Positions 26,058-33,326 of a stretch of 33,326 nt of DNA are shown one piece after another. A program made the translations under genes and the position numbers. Below the pieces are notes generated by a model that saw only the letters and a list, made by a program, of their open reading frames with translations, was not told the DNA's origin and did no database searches. Position 1 is the stretch's first letter, and every line of letters begins with the position of its first letter. Source of the stretch: an uncultured OCS116 cluster bacterium (lineage in GTDB: Bacteria; Pseudomonadota; Alphaproteobacteria; Rhizobiales; TMED25); contig CACPAS010000013.1 of assembly GCA_902632055.1 (NCBI GenBank), positions 1-33,326 of the forward strand, read 5' to 3'.

Positions 26058-27009
26058 AATCCATTGGACTTGCTACAGATTGATGAAATTGTAGTTTATT
26101 ATAATATTCACTTGGGTCTTTTGGTGTAACAAGAACATTTTCATCTCGCTTAGTCCAATCAACAAGTCGTGTGAGTAAAAATCTTAGTGCGCTACCACGA
26201 CACATAATTGGTAAATAGCGAATCTCATCGTCAGTTAGATTTCTTAAAGATCTATAGCCTTCTAATAAATGTGAAGCTTTTGTAATATTAAATGAATAGT
26301 CGCTCTCAAAACACCAAGCATTTATACAGATCGCAATATCAAATACATAAAATTCATTACATGCAAAATAGAAATCAATTACACCGGTAAGCTTATAATT
26401 CTGGAAGAAGATGTTATCCGGGAACAGATCACCGTGGATAATCCCATTTGGAAGATCATTTGGCCAGTTATTCATAAGAAAATCGTACTCATTAGATATG
26501 TTTTTATATAGTTTACCATCTGGCTCTGAAGATGTTTTATTGATCAAATTTAAAAGTTCTGACCAATGCTTTAACGATAATGCATTTTCTCTGTATAGAC
26601 TTAAGTCAGTTGTTTTCAGGTGGATATTGGCAAGTGTCTGGCCGACTAGGAAGCAGTGCTCATTTTTAATTGTTATAGTTGATTTACCTGGTAAAAAACT
26701 AAAAATTGCCGCATGTTTGTTATTTAATAGTTCCGTGTAACTTCCATTATTCATTTTAATTGGATTAGGGCATTCTATATTTTTATTATTTAAAGCAACT
26801 AGTAGGTTGATAAAGAAAGGTAAATCGGCACATGAAACTCTGTTCTCGTAGAGCGTTAATATAAATTTTTCATTCTTTGTTACCAATATATAATTTGTAT
26901 TTTCAACGCCTTGTGGGATTTCAATTATTTCTATGAGATCTCTGATTGAGTAGTATTTTTCTAGAAACTCACTTGCTTCATTAAAATTTACCTTTGTATA
27001 CACAGCCAT
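26038..27009 (-). CDS. thrB: Homoserine kinase (APH-fold type)
   Basis: Phosphorylates homoserine before threonine synthase acts. The ATG at 27009 is chosen instead of 27084 because MAVYTKVNFNEASEFL is the usual start and gives 323 aa, the expected length. This is the aminoglycoside-phosphotransferase-like form. Motifs are IPQGVENTNYIL and KFILTLYE in the N-lobe, NGIIHGDLFPDNIFF as the catalytic loop (Asp and Asn), and TGVIDFYFACNEFYVFDIAI for metal binding. It pairs functionally with thrC upstream. No ribosome-binding site is clear. Confidence 0.95.
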   Translation of the reverse strand: MAVYTKVNFNEASEFLEKYYSIRDLIEIIEIPQGVENTNYILVTKNEKFILTLYENRVSCADLPFFINLLVALNNKNIECPNPIKMNNGSYTELLNNKHAAIFSFLPGKSTITIKNEHCFLVGQTLANIHLKTTDLSLYRENALSLKHWSELLNLINKTSSEPDGKLYKNISNEYDFLMNNWPNDLPNGIIHGDLFPDNIFFQNYKLTGVIDFYFACNEFYVFDIAICINAWCFESDYSFNITKASHLLEGYRSLRNLTDDEIRYLPIMCRGSALRFLLTRLVDWTKRDENVLVTPKDPSEYYNKLQFHQSVASPMDYGIYDK

Positions 27010-27095
27010 TAGTTTAATTATTTCTTTATTTATAAATTTATATAGCTTTATCAGCGATATTATGAATAATATAGTTATCAACATAATTGTTCAAA

Positions 27096-27101
27096 TATAA
27101 T
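27096..27101 (+). promoter_or_regulatory. Candidate -10 box for the orphan lipoprotein gene
   Basis: A perfect TATAAT ends 13 bases before the ATG at 27115, so the leader would be only about 7 bases. TTATCA at 27075-27080 is a weak -35 at a short 15-base spacing. No Shine-Dalgarno sequence is seen before the ATG. Confidence 0.3.
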
Positions 27102-27114
27102 CCTTGAATAACAA

Positions 27115-27693
27115 ATGAAAAAAATTTTATCATTTTTGCTGATCTTTTTCCTAACATCTTGTGAGACTGTATCTGATTTTAATATGCCTAATTTAGGCAT
27201 GCCGGATCTTGCCAAATACAATATCAATCCTTTCACCAGAAATGCGTCACAAGAACCAACTTGCTCAAAGCCGATGATACTCGCTGATGCAATCAGTATC
27301 ACAGAGTTTCAAGACTTTGGATCTAATGATGAGTCAAATATTATTTATAGGGGTCGTATTGATAGAATAGATTATGAGTGTAATATCGAACCAAATTACA
27401 CATTGGGAAATTTAATTATCATTGGAACTTTATCTCTGGGTCAGGACGCTAAAGATAATTCTTACACCTTACCTGCATTTGTGGCTGTAATAAACAAAAA
27501 GAAAGAGGTAATTTCACGTAGCTTTGTTGATATAAACGTAGGTATACCTGAAGGGGCAACATTGGCAAGATTTGAGTTTGTTCTTGAAGATTTTAAATTG
27601 AATTTTGAACGCTCAAAAAATACTAGCGATTATCAAATACTGGTTGGTTTTAAGCTAACCGCGGATCAGGTTGAATTTAACAAAAATTTATAG
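27115..27693 (+). CDS. Uncharacterised lipoprotein
   Basis: A 192-aa predicted lipoprotein: the signal peptide MKKILSFLLIFFLTSC ends in lipobox LTSC with Cys16. Beyond a short Pro/Asn-rich linker (SDFNMPNLGMPDL), the mature part has two more cysteines (EPTCSKP and YECNIEP) that could form a disulfide. It looks mostly beta-strand, with LPAFVAVINKKKEVISRSF and a C-terminal YQILVGFKLTADQVEF block. I recall similar hypothetical lipoproteins in alphaproteobacteria but know no function. It lies alone between divergent thrB and the converging ATP synthase genes, with 8 bases to atpF. Confidence 0.72.
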   Translation: MKKILSFLLIFFLTSCETVSDFNMPNLGMPDLAKYNINPFTRNASQEPTCSKPMILADAISITEFQDFGSNDESNIIYRGRIDRIDYECNIEPNYTLGNLIIIGTLSLGQDAKDNSYTLPAFVAVINKKKEVISRSFVDINVGIPEGATLARFEFVLEDFKLNFERSKNTSDYQILVGFKLTADQVEFNKNL

Positions 27694-27701
27694 AATCAAG
27701 A

Positions 27702-28181
27702 TTATTTTTTGATTTGCTTGATCCCATCTTCAAGCATTTTATCATATGAGCTGGTTTTGATATTATTTGCGGTAATTGATTTACCAACAGCTTCAAAAAC
27801 AACTTCACTGACTTCTTCTTTAATGGAATTTAAGGCGTCTGACTCTGCTCTTTTTAATTTCTCATCAAGTAATTTTTTCTTTCGTTCAAGGCTTTCTTCT
27901 AGTTTAATTTTCGCCTCTCTTTCATAATTTTTAGCAATTTTTTTTGCATCATCTATAATGGCTTTCGCCGTCTTCTCTGCTTCTTTATTCTTCTTATGGA
28001 ATTCGGCGAGAACTGCTTGAGCTTCTTCCCTCAGCCTTTTGGCTTCTTCTAGCTCATCACTTATTTTCTGTGCACGATTATCTAGAATTTTTGTAATTTG
28101 CCTTGGTACCTTGAAATAGACCAATAGCATTAGAAACATCACAAATCCAATCGCTACCCAAGTTGCATCTTTTTCTAGCAT
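27702..28181 (-). CDS. atpF: ATP synthase Fo subunit b
   Basis: Peripheral stalk subunit linking Fo to F1. At 159 aa it has one N-terminal helix (about residues 8-24, WVAIGFVMFLMLLVYF) and a long charged coiled coil (DNRAQKISDELEEAKRLREEAQ). It is the second of two b-type genes; the layout atpB-atpE-b'-b and the first-position TM identify it as b. It starts 13 bases after the b' gene. The F1 genes (atpHAGDC) are not in the window, as is usual when the operon is split. Confidence 0.92.
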   Translation of the reverse strand: MLEKDATWVAIGFVMFLMLLVYFKVPRQITKILDNRAQKISDELEEAKRLREEAQAVLAEFHKKNKEAEKTAKAIIDDAKKIAKNYEREAKIKLEESLERKKKLLDEKLKRAESDALNSIKEEVSEVVFEAVGKSITANNIKTSSYDKMLEDGIKQIKK

Positions 28182-28194
28182 CTTTTTTCACCAA

Positions 28195-28698
28195 CTATCT
28201 TTTTACCATACTTTTTATGTTATCTTTCAGGGTATCTTTAACCAGCGGATTTTCACCAAATACTCTAGATATGATATCGTTAGATACTTCATATGCTATT
28301 TGTTCTGAGTCTGCAAGAATCGAACTCTTCTTTTTTTCGAGTTCAGACTCAAATTTTTGCATTAGTTCGCGGCTATTTTTTTCAAAGACACTATTTTCTT
28401 CTTCAATTATAAGATTTAGCTTATTTCTTGAGTTTGACAAATATTCTGAAGCCTTTTCTTGGGCCTCCCTTATTGATTGAAGATAGCCATGCTCTGTGAT
28501 TTCAGACTCTTTTTTGAAATTTTCAGCTTCCTCTATGTCTCTAGCTATTATGTCTTCTCGGGTTTCGATAACATTTGCAATTTTTGGCAATGCATACTTA
28601 GCCATCACGACATAGAGTATTATAAAGGATATTACTAACCAAAATATTTGCGATGCAAAATATTCCGCATTTAATTGTGGCATACCTGATTCTGACAT
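28195..28698 (-). CDS. atpG: ATP synthase Fo subunit b'
   Basis: Second, divergent peripheral-stalk subunit, forming a b/b' heterodimer as in phototrophs and alphaproteobacteria. At 167 aa its N-terminus MSESGMPQLNAEYFASQIFW followed by LVISFIILYVVMAKYALPK is characteristic of b', then EDIIARDIEEAENFKKE and a coiled coil. It comes right after atpE. The symbol varies between annotations (atpG, atpF2, atpX). No key feature is missing. Confidence 0.9.
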   Translation of the reverse strand: MSESGMPQLNAEYFASQIFWLVISFIILYVVMAKYALPKIANVIETREDIIARDIEEAENFKKESEITEHGYLQSIREAQEKASEYLSNSRNKLNLIIEEENSVFEKNSRELMQKFESELEKKKSSILADSEQIAYEVSNDIISRVFGENPLVKDTLKDNIKSMVKR

Positions 28699-28726
28699 AC
28701 TATTCCCGTTTTAAATAGCGAGTTGT

Positions 28727-28954
28727 TTACACAACAAAAAGCAAAATTAGCGCGATAACAAGGCCAAATAGACCTGTAGCTTCCGCAAGTGCAAACCCGA
28801 GTAAAAGATTTGGAAATTGTCCTGGAGCTGCAGATGGATTTCTCAGCGCCCCTGATAAGTAATTACCAAAGATAGTGCCAATACCGATACCTGCTCCTGC
28901 AAGTGCAATTGTTGCTAATCCTGCCCCTATTAACTTAGCTGCTTCTGGTTCCAT
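28727..28954 (-). CDS. atpE: ATP synthase Fo subunit c
   Basis: Ring subunit that carries protons through the membrane. At 75 aa it has two helices. Helix 1 has the packing motif AGAGIGIG, the polar loop is RNPSAAPGQ, and helix 2 carries the ion-binding Glu58 in [16 protein letters not shown]. The lack of a Na+ signature around Glu58 favours proton coupling. An AGGAG ribosome-binding site is clear upstream on this strand, as expected for the most abundant Fo subunit. Confidence 0.97.
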   Translation of the reverse strand: MEPEAAKLIGAGLATIALAGAGIGIGTIFGNYLSGALRNPSAAPGQFPNLLLGFALAEATGLFGLVIALILLFVV

Positions 28955-28989
28955 ATTATTCTCCTTTTAAATATTTATTGTTATAATGA

Positions 28990-29754
28990 CTAATGCATAT
29001 GTATTGCATCGTTTAGATAAATACAAGTTAGAATTGCAAAAACGTACGCTTGCAAGAACGCAACAAGTATTTCTAATCCAGTAAATGCTGTAATAAAGAG
29101 CAATGGCGCAACTCCAAGAGGTGCGATAAATAAATTCCCTGAAAAAAACATCCCAGCCACAAAGAAGCCAAAAACTTTCAACATTGTATGTCCAGCCATC
29201 ATGTTTGCAAATAGCCTCACGGACAAGCTCACAGGTCTTGTTAGATAAGAAATTACTTCTATTACAACTAATAGTGGCAGTAACGCTTTGGGAACTCCGC
29301 TTGGCACGAAAAATTTTAAAAAACTAATTCCGTGCATTACAAAGCCTATTACGGTTACTCCAAAGAAAATAACAATTGCAAGTGCAAATGTTACTATTAT
29401 ATGACTGGTAACAGTAAACGTATAAGGGATCATGCCCAACATATTACAAAATAGCACAAACATGAATAGGCAGAAAATAAAAGGGAAATATCTTTGTCCT
29501 TCGTCACCAACGTTATCTCTAACCATTTTTCCCACAAATTCATATGATAGTTCTGCAATTGATTGCAGTCTTGTAGGGACTGTGCCCCGACCATTAAACG
29601 TGAATAATGTAAGGAATATTATGAGTGCTACACTGAAAACCATAAATAATGAGGAGTTTGTGAATGACAAATTTAAGTCAAATAGTTTAAATTCAACTAA
29701 TTCAACTATTTCAAACTGATGCATGGGATCCGGAGCGCCAGATTTTTCAGCCAT
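28990..29754 (-). CDS. atpB: ATP synthase Fo subunit a
   Basis: Forms the proton half-channels facing the c ring. At 254 aa with five to six helices it is of normal length. The N-terminus DPMHQFEIVELV is typical of alphaproteobacteria. The essential Arg is in LSVRLFANMMAGHTML, and the late QAYVFAILTCIYLNDAI block is conserved. AAGGA 7 bases upstream is a good ribosome-binding site. The 103-base gap from atpI is the longest within the cluster and contains a candidate terminator and promoter. Confidence 0.96.
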   Translation of the reverse strand: MAEKSGAPDPMHQFEIVELVEFKLFDLNLSFTNSSLFMVFSVALIIFLTLFTFNGRGTVPTRLQSIAELSYEFVGKMVRDNVGDEGQRYFPFIFCLFMFVLFCNMLGMIPYTFTVTSHIIVTFALAIVIFFGVTVIGFVMHGISFLKFFVPSGVPKALLPLLVVIEVISYLTRPVSLSVRLFANMMAGHTMLKVFGFFVAGMFFSGNLFIAPLGVAPLLFITAFTGLEILVAFLQAYVFAILTCIYLNDAIHMH

Positions 29755-29792
29755 TGTATATCCTTACTATTTATAATTAATTTTATATATAA

Positions 29793-29823
29793 ATTTTAAT
29801 GTTTTTGGTAGTTATTTTATCAA
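29793..29823 (-). promoter_or_regulatory. Candidate promoter for atpB
   Basis: On the minus strand TTGATA (29818-29823) is followed after 19 bases by TAAAAT (29793-29798), with the atpB start 39 bases further on. Each hexamer has one mismatch, but the spacing is longer than the preferred 17. It would let the Fo genes be expressed independently of smc and atpI. Confidence 0.28.
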
Positions 29824-29831
29824 TTTTAATT

Positions 29832-29855
29832 AAAAAAATTCACTAAATTGTGAAT
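29832..29855 (-). terminator. Weak intrinsic terminator or attenuator after atpI
   Basis: Two bases beyond the atpI stop on the minus strand, ATTCAC and GTGAAT form a perfect 6-bp stem with a 6-base loop. The RNA continues directly into a run of T (TTTTTTT counting the stem end). The stem has only two G-C pairs, so termination would be partial. The position between atpI and atpB supports it. Confidence 0.45.
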
Positions 29856-29857
29856 CA

Positions 29858-30163
29858 TTAGTTATTGTCGCTGTCTTCATATAATTGTCTTGAGGATGTG
29901 ATCGCAGTCTTTATACCTGACACGATTCCAAGGATCAGAAATATTATAAAAAAAATTGGTTTTGTATCTAGCCACTTATCTATATACCATCCCAGCACAG
30001 CGCCGATGATTGAAGACACGATGAGCTCAACTGATATTCGCATTGCGATGGATATTTGCCTCCCCCTTTTTTGTTTTTGTGTATTATCAATTTTTTTCTT
30101 CCGGGATTTGATTTCCTCTATTTTCTCAGCAACTTGATCGAGTTGATCATTTTTATCAATCAT
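29858..30163 (-). CDS. atpI: AtpI/AtpZ-type ATP synthase accessory protein
   Basis: Small membrane protein encoded upstream of Fo genes, thought to aid c-ring assembly or ion supply. It is 101 aa: a charged N-terminal half with a coiled coil (DQVAEKIEEIKSRKKKI), then two helices around SVELIVSSIIGAVLGWYIDKW and FFIIFLILGIVSGI. The GxxLGxxxDxxxxTxP pattern (GAVLGWYIDKWLDTKP) is typical of this family. Its start overlaps the smc stop by 4 bases, so translation may be coupled to smc. Confidence 0.88.
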   Translation of the reverse strand: MIDKNDQLDQVAEKIEEIKSRKKKIDNTQKQKRGRQISIAMRISVELIVSSIIGAVLGWYIDKWLDTKPIFFIIFLILGIVSGIKTAITSSRQLYEDSDNN

Positions 30164-33100
30164 GCGACAATCTCTTCATTGACCATCTTCTCTGCTTGAT
30201 TTAAATCTACTGAGAGCAACACGCTCTCACCCTTTTTAGCCATTGTGATACCAAAAAGTCGATCCATTCGAGACATTGTATATGGATGATGAGTGACAAT
30301 AAGGAACTTTGTGTTTGAGTCTTTTGACAAATCATCAAGTGTGTCACAAAACTTTTTAACATTTGTATCGTCTAAGGGTGCATCAACTTCATCAAGAATA
30401 CATACCGGAGATGGATTTTCGAGGAAAACAGCTAATATTAGTGCAATTACTGTCAGTGCTTGCTCGCCACCTGACAGTAATGATATTGTTTGGGGTTTCT
30501 TACCTGGAGGCCATGCAACAATGTCAAGACCAGCATTAAGAATGTCTTCAGTGTCATCTAATTTAAGTTCAGCTTTGCCACCATCAAATAATTTTTCAAA
30601 TAAAAGCTTAAAGTTAGAGTTCACTTTCTCGTATGACTGCAGTAAACGCTGCTTTGCCTCTTTATCGATTTCTATAATTCCTTTTTGCAATGTGTCAGTT
30701 GCGGAAACAAGATCATCATTTTCGCGACAAAGTTCTTCATGATGAGCTTTTTTTTCGTCAAATTGATCTGATGCAGTCAAATTTACTGCACCAATTTTTT
30801 CTCTCTGCGAGTATGCTTGTGATAATAATTCAATGATTTTTTCTCGATCAATAGTGCTTGGGCTTGAATTATCGAACAAGTCTTTTGGGTCTATCCCTAA
30901 ATTAATCTTTATTTTATCATTTAACTCAATTTTTCTATCCTCCAAGTTTTCCAACTTGGCTCTCGCTTGGATTAATATTTCAGAATCTTTCATAAACTTA
31001 TTTTCAAGTAATTTTATTTTTTCGTTATTTTTTTGATAATTTTTTTCATATGTATCTAATTTTTTGTGCAAACCTTGTTTTGTCTGATTTATGTTTTCAA
31101 TTTCTATTTCAATTTGTGATTGTTTTTGTTTTATTTTTTCTGGTTCAATCTCAAGATCTCTCAACGATCCCTTCGAGCGTTCTAGTCTCTCATCTAGGTC
31201 TATTAGATGTTTTTCTGTTTGCTCCTTTCTGATTTCCCATAAATTTTTATTTTCATTGAGATCTTTTTGATTTTTTTCAAGATCTCTTTTCTCTCTAAGT
31301 ATATTTTGCGTATTTGCTTCTTTGATATCCGCTATTGTTTTTGCGTTATAGAAATCTTTTTTTACCCTTTCTAGAGTATTTTGAGCTTTTTCTATTTCGC
31401 TTTTACTAATTTTTTTTAAACTTAGCGACTCAATATTTCTTTTATTTATTTTTATATTTTCTTCTATTGATTTTAACCTAATCTCATTTGATATTGTGGA
31501 GTCTTTCTCGGCAATTATCTTTTGATCTAATTCCTGTATCTCCTGAGATATTAGATTTTGTTCTTTGATCAGTCTCTTCCAATCCTCTTTTTTCATTGAC
31601 AGCTTATGATTTACTTTTTCAAGATTTTCAGAAATTTGACTTGTGTCTTCCATCAGAGTTTCCAGTTTTATATTATTACTTTGAATCTCTTTATCTATAG
31701 CCATAATTTTCTTTTTGGCATGAGGTATGTTTATATTTTCATTATCATTTTGGAATTTCTGTACAAAGCCATCCCATCTTATCATCTCACCACTGGCATT
31801 AATTACCTGCTGTCCAGGTCTCAATAATTTTATAATTTTATTTATTTCTTTTATTTCTGTATATCCAGTATATTTCAGAAAAATAGCAATCTCATCTGGA
31901 CCTTTAATTAAATCAGATAGTGGAGTTATATGGTCTGAGAATTTATCATCAAACTCACGATTATTTTTGATCCAAAATTTTTTACCTTCCTTTAGTGTAG
32001 CAATTTCAAGTTCGTTAAGAATTCTCCCAACTTTTTTTTCAAAACCTTCTGTGATTTTAATTTTATTAACTACAGCCTCAGGATTTTCTATGCCTTTCAG
32101 GTAATCTTCGAGGTCTTCTTTAGATTTTTGTGATTGTCGGATCTCGAGATCTAAAATTAAGTTTAATTGTTTATTTTTTTCAAGATCCTGAGTTAGTTCC
32201 AATTTATCTTTTTCATATCGATCTATATCTTTTAGGGTAGAAATGAGATTTTCTTCTATTTGTTTGTACTTATTTATAATCGTTTCTCTATTTTCTGCAC
32301 TAGATTTATCGACGCTACGATTGGATTTTTCTTTGAGTGCGTTCTCAAGTTCGAGTGAGAGTAATTTCAGATTTTCATTGCATTCTTCGATTTGAGCTTC
32401 GATATTTTTACTTTCAGTTTCCATGGTAAGTGCTTCTGACAGATGGCTATTATATTCTTTTTCTAATACCTTATAATTATCGGTGGCGTCATTTGATGCT
32501 TGTATCAAGTTACTTTCAATGTTTTTTATGTCATCAATAGTCTTATGTAGCTCCCCTAATTTACCCTCCAAACTTTTGAGTTGAGTCGCTTGGTCAATTG
32601 CATTTGTTTTTTCGCGATCTTTATCGATTAATATTTGTTCTATTTGCTTACTTGTTGTGGTGATTTTTTCTGTCGTATATTGTAATTCATTTTTTAAATT
32701 GAGTTCATTACTTCTTATTTGTTGAAGATCATTAACAAGTATCTCATATTGCTGTTTAATCGGCTTTATCAGGTCAGAAAGACCATTATTTTCGGACTCT
32801 ATGTTACTAATCTCATTTTTTACATTTTTTACAATATCTTGTGTTTCTGTAATTTCATCATTTAATTCTTTTTCTTTATTTTTAATGGAGTACCAATCGA
32901 TTTTCAGCAACTCTTTTTCATAATCTCTTATTTTGGAGGCAATGGCTTTAAACTTTTCAGCCTGATTTGCCTGTCTTCTAAGTGAGGACATCTCGGCTCC
33001 AACAACACTAATAATATCGCCCAGTCGCTCTATATTCGATCTCGTTGCGTTAAGCCTCAATATTGCTTCATGCTTACGATGATGAAGGCCACTAATACCT

Positions 33101-33326
33101 GCTGCTTCTTCCAGTATTTTCCTTCTTTCGTTAGGTTTTGACTCGATAATTTGATTAATTTGACCCTGCTTAACAATTGATATCGAATGGGGTCCAAGAG
33201 AATTATCTGCAAAAAATAATTGGACATCTTTTGCTCTTTTTTCGATCGAATTTATGTAGTATTTCGAACCAGAATTTCTTTCAATTCTTCTCTTGATTTC
33301 ATATTCATCCCCATCACTTTGATTGT
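30160..33326 (-). CDS. smc: Chromosome segregation SMC ATPase (5' end outside window)
   Basis: ATPase that loops and compacts chromosomal DNA with ScpA and ScpB. About 1054 residues are visible; the frame stays open to base 33326, so the TTG at 33060 is not the real start. The missing roughly 110 residues contain Walker A. Near the visible N-terminus are QGQINQIIESKPNERRKILEEAAGIS, split across lines here. Long coiled coils surround a hinge at about residues 480-570 of the full protein (LRPGQQVINASGEMIRWDGF). The C-terminal head has the signature LLSGGEQALTVIALI and Walker B PVCILDEVDAPLDD. Its stop overlaps atpI by 4 bases, joining it to the Fo genes. Confidence 0.97.
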   Translation of the reverse strand, partial: NQSDGDEYEIKRRIERNSGSKYYINSIEKRAKDVQLFFADNSLGPHSISIVKQGQINQIIESKPNERRKILEEAAGISGLHHRKHEAILRLNATRSNIERLGDIISVVGAEMSSLRRQANQAEKFKAIASKIRDYEKELLKIDWYSIKNKEKELNDEITETQDIVKNVKNEISNIESENNGLSDLIKPIKQQYEILVNDLQQIRSNELNLKNELQYTTEKITTTSKQIEQILIDKDREKTNAIDQATQLKSLEGKLGELHKTIDDIKNIESNLIQASNDATDNYKVLEKEYNSHLSEALTMETESKNIEAQIEECNENLKLLSLELENALKEKSNRSVDKSSAENRETIINKYKQIEENLISTLKDIDRYEKDKLELTQDLEKNKQLNLILDLEIRQSQKSKEDLEDYLKGIENPEAVVNKIKITEGFEKKVGRILNELEIATLKEGKKFWIKNNREFDDKFSDHITPLSDLIKGPDEIAIFLKYTGYTEIKEINKIIKLLRPGQQVINASGEMIRWDGFVQKFQNDNENINIPHAKKKIMAIDKEIQSNNIKLETLMEDTSQISENLEKVNHKLSMKKEDWKRLIKEQNLISQEIQELDQKIIAEKDSTISNEIRLKSIEENIKINKRNIESLSLKKISKSEIEKAQNTLERVKKDFYNAKTIADIKEANTQNILREKRDLEKNQKDLNENKNLWEIRKEQTEKHLIDLDERLERSKGSLRDLEIEPEKIKQKQSQIEIEIENINQTKQGLHKKLDTYEKNYQKNNEKIKLLENKFMKDSEILIQARAKLENLEDRKIELNDKIKINLGIDPKDLFDNSSPSTIDREKIIELLSQAYSQREKIGAVNLTASDQFDEKKAHHEELCRENDDLVSATDTLQKGIIEIDKEAKQRLLQSYEKVNSNFKLLFEKLFDGGKAELKLDDTEDILNAGLDIVAWPPGKKPQTISLLSGGEQALTVIALILAVFLENPSPVCILDEVDAPLDDTNVKKFCDTLDDLSKDSNTKFLIVTHHPYTMSRMDRLFGITMAKKGESVLLSVDLNQAEKMVNEEIVA

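Noticed and set aside
27697-27718. AATCAA...TTGATT inverted repeat between lipoprotein and atpF ends as a terminator
   Set aside because: A 6-bp A+T stem with no following T-run, mostly inside atpF; too weak to annotate.
31727-32104. 125-aa + strand ORF inside smc
   Set aside because: Antisense to the coiled-coil and hinge coding region; hydrophobic composition is what A+T-rich antisense frames produce.
30160-33060. SMC as a truncated gene starting at TTG 33060
   Set aside because: The same frame continues to 33326 with clear SMC head-domain sequence (EEAAGIS), so the start is outside the window.

Overview
The window is a gene-dense, A+T-rich (about two-thirds A+T by eye) stretch of ordinary bacterial chromosome, almost certainly from an alphaproteobacterium. 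Supporting signs are the coxB-coxA-ctaB-(small membrane protein)-ctaG-coxC-DUF983-surf1 run, two unequal b-type ATP synthase subunits (b' and b) next to atpI-atpB-atpE, DUF2093 after xseA, a DUF3035 lipoprotein after lspA, an IalB-like secreted protein, plant-type glutamate-cysteine ligase after rsmE, and an APH-fold homoserine kinase. Low GC, very short spacers and retained purine, threonine, glutathione, LPS and ubiquinone genes suggest a streamlined but largely self-sufficient lineage, perhaps marine. The exact clade cannot be fixed from sequence reading alone.

Layout. 1-2583 (+): 3' end of ileS, lspA and a BamF/DUF3035-like lipoprotein. 2655-3968 (-): rluB-rsmD (RNA modification). 4024-4473 (+): tadA. 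4470-5741 (-): purD. 5831-7415 (+): xseA and DUF2093. 7417-10582 (-): ubiA-waaA-lpxK (ubiquinone and lipid A/Kdo). 10659-14004 (+): rsmE, gshA and a Bcr/CflA-type MFS transporter. 14011-15182 (-): two small secreted proteins, one peptidoglycan-binding-like and one IalB-like. 15370-25612 (+): the aa3-type cytochrome c oxidase structural and assembly cluster, running directly into thrC, an M16 protease, a GNAT acetyltransferase and a DsbD-N-like periplasmic protein. 25599-27009 (-): thrB-rnhA. 27115-27693 (+): an orphan lipoprotein. 27702-33326 (-): smc (5' end outside the window), atpI, atpB, atpE, atpF' and atpF. No mobile element, CRISPR array, tRNA or rRNA gene was seen, and no gene-free stretch reaches 300 bases; the longest is the 187-bp divergent spacer before coxB.

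Functionally the window is dominated by respiration and energy conversion: oxidase subunits I-III, heme O synthesis, CuB insertion by CtaG, Surf1, and the Fo part of ATP synthase. Envelope biogenesis (LspA, LpxK, WaaA, lipoproteins) and RNA modification make up much of the rest. I did not find a convincing new biological system. The most useful oddities are two genes (MFS, GNAT) whose conserved N-termini extend upstream of any ATG/GTG/TTG, implying ATT starts or a single-base lesion; a 53-aa cox-cluster membrane protein missing from the ORF track; five of six convergent gene pairs that abut or overlap; a hairpin over the ctaB ribosome-binding site; and several starts with a -10-like box immediately upstream and no Shine-Dalgarno sequence.
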